Source: Amyelois transitella
Taxonomy: Eukaryota > Arthropoda > Insecta > Lepidoptera > Pyralidae
Assembly (NCBI RefSeq): GCF_032362555.1
Contig: NC_083505.1
Location: forward strand, 4,083,501 to 4,147,500
DNA length: 64,000 bases
Reading direction: 5' to 3'
How positions within the stretch are numbered: the stretch's first letter is position 1; each line of letters opens with the position of its first letter. The translations under genes and the position numbers were made by a program. Shown here in pieces: positions 58,051 to 64,000 of this stretch. The notes beneath the pieces were generated by a model. That model did no database searches, was not told the origin of the DNA, and saw only the letters and a program-made list of their open reading frames with translations.

Positions 58051-60295
58051 GCGTCTTGTGGCGTGTCATGCCGCAGTCGTCACACCAGCCAGTATGCAGA
58101 GGGTTGTAAACAGCGGTAGTGGGGGCCTCATCCGGCTGAGAGCTCTCGTTCGCCACTAATTAATTACTCAACTCGGTCTCAATTAAATTAACTCGAGATC
58201 GGGCATCGACACGCATTGAATCGACGCCAGCCACGATTCTATTAAGATCGTTAATGTCGATCAATTTTCTCGTTAGCTGTCAATAAAGTTATTAATACGA
58301 GCGAAAACCTCGGAAACATGCTACGGCTATGTGCGCAAAATATGATTATTATTTCACTACCATATAATTGACTTTTCTTGATGAGAAGAAAAACTAGTTT
58401 ATTAATTGCAAACTAAAGCCGTAAGATGAAATTTCTTTAATTGTTTCTGAATAAACATTAAATTCATTGCATAATGTTAAGTTAAACTGTTTTTGTTACC
58501 CTCAAAATTCGCATCTCAAACACGGAGTAACACTAAAACTAAATTGGCCACTCGAAACTAGTTGAAGCGAGTTTAAAACTGCGCCCTTAGCGGGGCGGGC
58601 GCGTTTTAATTACGGCGTTTAAGTAAAAGCGCCACTGCGTCTGCTGCATTACACAGATTCACCCGCCAAAAGCCTCCACTTAGCTAATGAAACATGTTCG
58701 CGTATAGTGTTTTAACCGTCGTCAGCCTTCCAGCATTGTGAGCAGAGCCACCGGATTCGGACTCGTCTCCGCAAATCCTCATTTACTTGCATTATTTTAA
58801 TGGAGCTATTGTGGGAGGATGTCCTTTGTTGTATGCGGATGCGGATCCAGTGCACCGGGCTGTGGGAAATGTGCCGTTGCATAAGTGCATCAGCGCTGCC
58901 CTAAATTGCGCGCCAGATCCTGAATTCTCTTTCATTGCAACTGAATTGGGTTGATTTTTGTTATTGTACTACGAAAACGGGGAACGGTAAAGAAATGTAT
59001 CCATTAAACTAATTAACTGGGTCGAAGTCGTTGGGAGGCGGCGTCCGCGGAGAAATCCCAAGGCCCTCTAATAACTGGCTTCCCTAATAAGCTAAGAGGT
59101 TGTCTTACTTGTATAAAAATGCAATCGGCGGAGCAGAGGCCCGTGCCCGGCGACGTCGTTCAAACTTTTCAAATTTTCCACCAGCCTCGGAGTATTAATT
59201 TTAAATTAAAGGCAGACACGTAAATTGTCCCCACATGTGGACTAGCGTTAATTAAAGTTTTCTCTCCGTTGTCACATTTTTCAAGAAATTTTTAGAGTTT
59301 TTTCTTTGGGGATTTCTTCACGATAAGTTTAAAAATTGTGTATACATGTATGTACGTCATGAGTTTTTAAATAACATTCTAATGCAACACAAAAAGGAAA
59401 ACGAAATAAATTAAAAAAGTATATTTATGAAATAAATATTGTAAACTGTTTATCATACCGTGCACTAATTAATTTGTTTCGTAAATTTGGTCCCCCCGTG
59501 TGCGGCTGGCCTTATTGTCACGGGCGTGATTAATTTCTAAGGCTCCTGACGCCTTAACTATTAACTACCGCCGTAATAACTAAACTAGACACGAACCCAG
59601 CCCAATGAATAAATTAAACACTAATTTCTTGACACACTTTGTGGAGTGGATAGCCTTGCCGGTAATTGCTGCAATATTATTTTTAAACGACCATACATTG
59701 CAGATTTGCTTGTGTATATGCTTCTACATATGTTGAATAAGATACAAGTAAACAAATCGTTGCACAAAATACATAAAGCGGAGTTTTTGTTTTTCGATAC
59801 GTAAGTATTTGTCTATTCCTGAAATTCTTTAAAAAGGTCAATTGTGTGAATAAAAAACTGCCAAATTGAAAAAACAAAACATATTAAAATGATAATTGTT
59901 TTTTATATTTTTATATGAACATGTGTATTGTGCCTTATAATGATAAGGGTGTTTCAAATTAGTGTGATGTTCTCATTTAAAACATACTCAGCTTCTGTTG
60001 CGTTGGTTAATATTTGAAGTGGCGCTAATTGGCATTCGTTAATACACCAATTAGAGCTCGCAACGAATGTGTATCAAGAAAATAATTAGGACTATAGATT
60101 TAATTACGTTTTACTCGTTAGAAAATATAATTGGCGTAACTAAATGTAAGACATATTTGTTAGTCTTTGGTAATGGCTAATTATAAAGTTATGAGAAAAC
60201 GCTATAGTCAGTAGTGAAGAATAAAAACAATATAATTATTGTTTTTATAATGGTCATTCACTTTCAGATATTTTTTAATTCGTTTATTTTATGTA
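58051..60295. promoter_or_regulatory. Candidate regulatory elements, gene-free
   Basis: GC-richer islands at about 58060-58330 ('cgttcgccactaattaatta', 'ctcaattaaattaactcgag'), 58540-58960, 58970-59280 ('taataactggcttccctaat') and 59480-59660 ('cgggcgtgattaatttctaa'). The parts between and after are AT-rich. No coding exon was recognised. Confidence 0.35.
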
Positions 60296-60302
60296 AGTTG
60301 TT

Positions 60303-60345
60303 GGTACTGTCTACCCCACAAGGGATATAGACGTGACCATATGTA
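60303..60345 (-). repeat. Dispersed repeat, 5' tip
   Basis: 'ctgtctaccccacaagggat' followed by 'atagacgtgaccatatg' is the inverted 5' end of the family at 13441-13685. Confidence 0.65.
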
Positions 60346-60530
60346 TGTATGTATTTTATGTAAGTATGATCAAAAAACATTTTTTTCTAATAGACTTTTC
60401 CTGTTGTAGTTTAAGAAGAAACCTTGTAAAATGCATTTTTATAATCAATATATAATATATAATACTTCTGTATAGAATAATTCACTTTTTGTAGCGTCAG
60501 TTGAACCAGTAGTTAAAGTGTAGTAATTAG

Positions 60531-60593
60531 AGAGTATGGATGATTGGCTGTAGCACGCGAAGGCAGTGGGTTCGATGCCCAGTGTACTCTCAC
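60531..60593 (+). other. tRNA-like relic (SINE head)
   Basis: GAGAGTA pairs with TACTCTC like an acceptor stem, and 'gtgggttcgatgcccag' forms a T-arm with a 7-nt TTCGATG loop and a perfect B-box. Only about 62 nt separate the ends, too short for a real tRNA, so an arm is missing. Most likely a degenerate tRNA-derived SINE head. Confidence 0.4.
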
Positions 60594-60889
60594 GAAAGGC
60601 AAAATGATTATTACTTGTAAAGTACTTTGAGTAGTATTCTTAAATTATTAAGGTTTAAAAAATGCAAACACAATGAAAACGTAAGTTTAAAATCATACTT
60701 AAAGCGCAATTTTCTGTTGTTCCGTTATAGTATAAATATTCTGTACAAGCAGTAACTGTGAGGTTTACAAAATCATCTCAGGGTCGATAACAGATAAAAC
60801 TACTTGACAACCACCATCGATCATGTCCAGCTCTCAACATCGATAAAACCATTGTGGACTAGAAGTCATTGAGACGGAATGAAGTAACA

Positions 60890-61290
60890 AAGCCACGACT
60901 CAGAGCTACAAAGAGTTAGATCTCCCACCTGTCCGGCGCACTATATTAGAGGATCGAGATCACAGGCCGCGACCCTCGCCCGCAGCGACGCCCTTTGTGG
61001 AAAGATTCCCAAAGCCACGGCGAGCGCACTTTGAAGTCGAGCCCGGCAGGTAATTTGGAAAAACGTTATTTAATTAACTTTTGACAAGTCGGCGTAATCG
61101 TGTTACAAAGCCACCTCGCCAAACGGTCAAGTCTTTGAGCATCGGGGCCCGCGCTCGAACTTGATTTTTACGCCATACCCACCATAAAGCGCTGTCATTT
61201 CCAGGTGCTTTCCAATTAACATTGCGCCTTTGACCACCGGCGTTCGCACAAACAACTACCGCCTTTGCCATTATATTCAACTATGTAGTT
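60890..61290. promoter_or_regulatory. Candidate conserved non-coding element
   Basis: A GC-rich block: 'gatctcccacctgtccggcg' (with an E-box-like CACCTG), 'gacgccctttgtggaaagat' (Sox- and Runt-like cores), 'gccacctcgccaaacggtca'. Positions 60951-61050 are open in one frame between ag and gt dinucleotides, but the peptide is Arg/Pro-rich and not convincing. Confidence 0.35.
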
Positions 61291-64000
61291 TTATTAAAGG
61301 GTTGCCTGTAATAGAGACGCTTTTGTGAGTACATAAGTATCGTATGATTTGTACATTTGTATTGTCAACACTGTAGTAGAGTGCGACGCTTGTTAATGTT
61401 AACGTTGGCTGAATTGTTGTTCCATTAAGTGCGGACAATAGTTTTATGAGTTGCCGAAATAAGTTTGGACTGTTTAAACTTCGAGATTGGTTAGCAGTGC
61501 ATTTTGTGAAAACGCCGTAAGCAAGTCCGTGCCACGCCGGACGGAAAGAGAGCTCGCCCGCGGCTAGCCGATGGTCGCTCTACAAGATAATTAACTCTAT
61601 GAACTATCGTACAACAAGGCGAAACTGCAATTAGAAAGCTTAGCGTTAATTAATATCATCTGGGCTGTTTGTGAGTACTGGTTACCTATCAATAAATAAG
61701 TATGTATCGTTTTAAGGTAAATTATGATATGTAGTCAGAAGTAGCTTGTTCCGGACGAGCGGCTGCGGCGGCGGTCCGGCGCTCGCGCAAACAAAGCAGT
61801 CTTTGTGCGATGTTCATTGAACAGCTTAATTGCATTTCTTCGCCACTTCTCTTTGCGGTGTTCACACGTCTCATAATCAATTTAATTTTTTAAACTCCGC
61901 CTTTTAAGAGGAATGCGTTTGAAATTAGATTTTTACTTATTTATTGAGAGATAATTAGAATCAATTTACGAAGAAAAAGTTTGCTGCAGATTAAGATCAT
62001 TCATCATTCCATAACTTTTAAGATTTTGTTATTCCACCACTACGGCCCGAAGATAACGTGCAATTATTTGCCATTGTTTTGTTAGTATTGAAATCAGTAC
62101 CTACTGAATTTGTTGAAACTGTCGAGGTGATGAGAATAGAAACATATACATATATGAAACATGAGGTTCGTGAACACTTTTATACAAATCGGGAAAAAAA
62201 ACCTATGCGAACGAGTTTTTTTGATCAGTAATCCGAGAGAATGACAAACAGACGGCAAGCACTACTCCCGTCATACCCCGGCTTCACTTATGATTCTTGA
62301 ATTTTTAAACTCTTTAAAAGGACGCGCATTCATTTCATTTCATTGTATTGCAAATGCAAAATGTTTGCTTTGAAGCGTGCTTAGTAAAACAAGGACTTCT
62401 TATGTAGGTACCTATTAATGTAGTTTTCAATAATGGTCGGTAGTATTTTATTATTTATAATAAAAGAGTAAATCGGTAGGAGATTCTATTCTATTCTGTT
62501 CTCATGATTTTTCGATATTACTTAATGCTTAATTCATAATTTTTTTTTTATTTTGACATTGTGTTTCATCAATACAGGTACGGTGAGGTTAAGTCTGCGT
62601 GTCAGTCACTTTACGACGCATGTTACAATTTTATCACCGTGTCGTCGTCTGCCACGATAGCAAATTAGATACGCACCTTAGCAGGGTAACTGGTACACTT
62701 AATTAGTCGTATCCGACTAAAAATTACTTATTACGAAATTCATAATGGTCGAGTCAATCGAGCGAGTCGAGTGCCAACTCAGTCATACTATTCTTCCTTC
62801 TTCTTGGCGCTTTTTTGACCCGTTTAAATCCTTATCATTTTGAAGTAGTCCGAAGTGCGACTTTTGTTCATGATCTTGGATTTGGTAAGTCAGTTTTTAC
62901 ACGACACGACTCGGTCTAACCTCCGCAACCATTGCAACTCATACTAATTAAATGAGTAGTATGTATAATATTTATTACATATTCAGCCAAACACATGTGA
63001 ACGAATTAGGACAAACTAAACAGTTATAAAGCTCATGATAAAATTTTTCACCAATTAGTTGCTAGCGAAGTTGCTCGCCCTATGTAAATGTTATAGGCAT
63101 TTATAAAAGACTTTAAAACAAGTAAGTGTCGATTTCAATGGGAGTAGGAAACAATTACAAACTAAGATAACATAGAATTAGGTTTGTTTTATGATAACTT
63201 AAACTATTATTAATCGTCAGGTATAATTACCAGTTCACTACAGGATAATAGAACACGTTTCCCTTGGCAATATATTATTTAATAGAAATTTTCGAAACCA
63301 ATATAAATTTGTTTTTAAAGAAGAAGTACTGTTAGACAGAATTGGAATTAACAGTAGACTATCTAATTTACCGTAATAATTATAATGAAATAATAAATTG
63401 CACCTCATCATGTACGTGTAAACGTATTAGAAAATTAATTGCATTATTAATCTTTCGGCCATTTTGTTACGAGCACGGGTTGACGTCATTCAGAGCGAGT
63501 GGTAGACTTTAATTAACGTAATTAATTATAATAAACCTAATCAAGTTTTAGTCACGACATATCCGTCACTATTAGAGGTCGCCCCGCCCCCGCAGTCTTC
63601 ATTGAAAAAACCCAATGAATCGAATGGACCGATTAGACAATCGATCGAGCATCGGTTGAAACGATTAAGATCAGCGATTGTGTTGAACGTGGTCCGTTTA
63701 GAATATAATGCCTGCTTTGAATCCGGTTTAAATCGCTTGTATGGCGAATGTTCGCATTACTTACATAAATAGAATTAATTAACGATAGTGGTATTGTTCG
63801 GGTTATTATAATTTTAAATGATATGGAAGCGAGCCTTGCCTAGAATACAAGAGAGTGTCGAGACGATGCAAGATGGTACTTACAAACACAGAAAAAAATT
63901 TAATAGTACTAGACTTAGTACCCCCTCGTATTTGCTTGTTAGTAACATTTCATCTCATTTCCCTATTGAACATATTTTCAATTATATTATTAATGGCCAG
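61291..64000. other. Gene-free window end with scattered candidate elements
   Basis: GC-richer pieces at about 61500-61650 ('acggaaagagagctcgcccg'), 61740-61870, 62580-62780 and 63430-63780 ('ccgattagacaatcgatcga', 'gtagactttaattaacgtaa'). A short (TTCTA)n run at about 62484-62500 may be a LINE tail. The rest is AT-rich. If the minus-strand terminal exon at 34703 belongs to a long gene, this is still its intron or upstream region. Confidence 0.35.

Noticed and set aside
60951..61050. Open stretch between ag and gt dinucleotides in a GC-rich island
   Set aside because: Only about 31 codons, Arg/Pro-rich as expected from GC-rich DNA, with a weak acceptor and donor.
26251..64000. Search by eye for a CRISPR array, operon or prokaryote-type system
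   Set aside because: The window is an insect nuclear genome with spliced genes; no regularly spaced repeats or bacterial-type gene runs are present.

Overview
The window is nuclear DNA from a lepidopteran (moth or butterfly). Evidence: AT-rich introns with consensus GTAAGT/AG sites, a three-exon RR-2 cuticle gene of the arthropod type, CR1/jockey-like and RTE-like LINEs, tRNA-derived SINEs, and a dispersed repeat with a TATCCCTTACGGGGTAGA core and a TGCCGTGTGGTTCCCGGCAC end that is typical of Lepidoptera in my recollection. Exon structures were built by hand from splice sites, reading phase and family knowledge; no alignment was run.

Left third (0.6-26 kb) is gene-dense. In order: a small three-exon gene of unknown function on the minus strand (630-1414); Golgi apparatus protein 1 (GLG1) on plus in 7 exons (2969-10969, 1091 aa); the large subunit of DNA primase (PRIM2) on minus in 2 exons (11244-12971, 495 aa, all four Fe-S cysteines present), convergent with GLG1; the ER P5A-ATPase ATP13A1 on plus in 10 exons (14190-23437, 1163 aa), divergent from PRIM2; and an RR-2 cuticular protein on minus in 3 exons (24752-26187, 162 aa). 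These genes serve secretory-pathway, DNA-replication, ER membrane-protein and exoskeleton roles and do not form an evident pathway. Their introns are heavily colonised by transposable elements, including a LINE with an open RT frame in GLG1 and a 1.45 kb RTE copy with a clean 13-bp target duplication in ATP13A1.

Right two thirds (26.3-64 kb) is nearly gene-free. The only exon supported well is a 3' terminal exon on minus (34703-34963), Pro/Ser-rich and consistent with the C-terminus of a regulatory protein whose other exons lie upstream, perhaps outside the window. The rest alternates between AT-rich DNA and short GC-richer islands full of TAATTA/CAATTA homeodomain-type cores. That looks like the non-coding landscape of a developmental regulator, but conservation cannot be tested here. 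A second possible terminal exon (plus, 42482-42625), GC-rich and AT-rich stem-loops, a CpG-rich island, a C-rich minisatellite and several LINE/SINE relics also lie there.

Nothing here is clearly a new molecular system. The best leads are the unrecognised small gene, the 77-bp-arm palindrome in ATP13A1 intron 2, the repeat abutting an ATP13A1 splice acceptor together with a duplicated decoy donor in the next intron, and the two orphan terminal exons in the gene desert.
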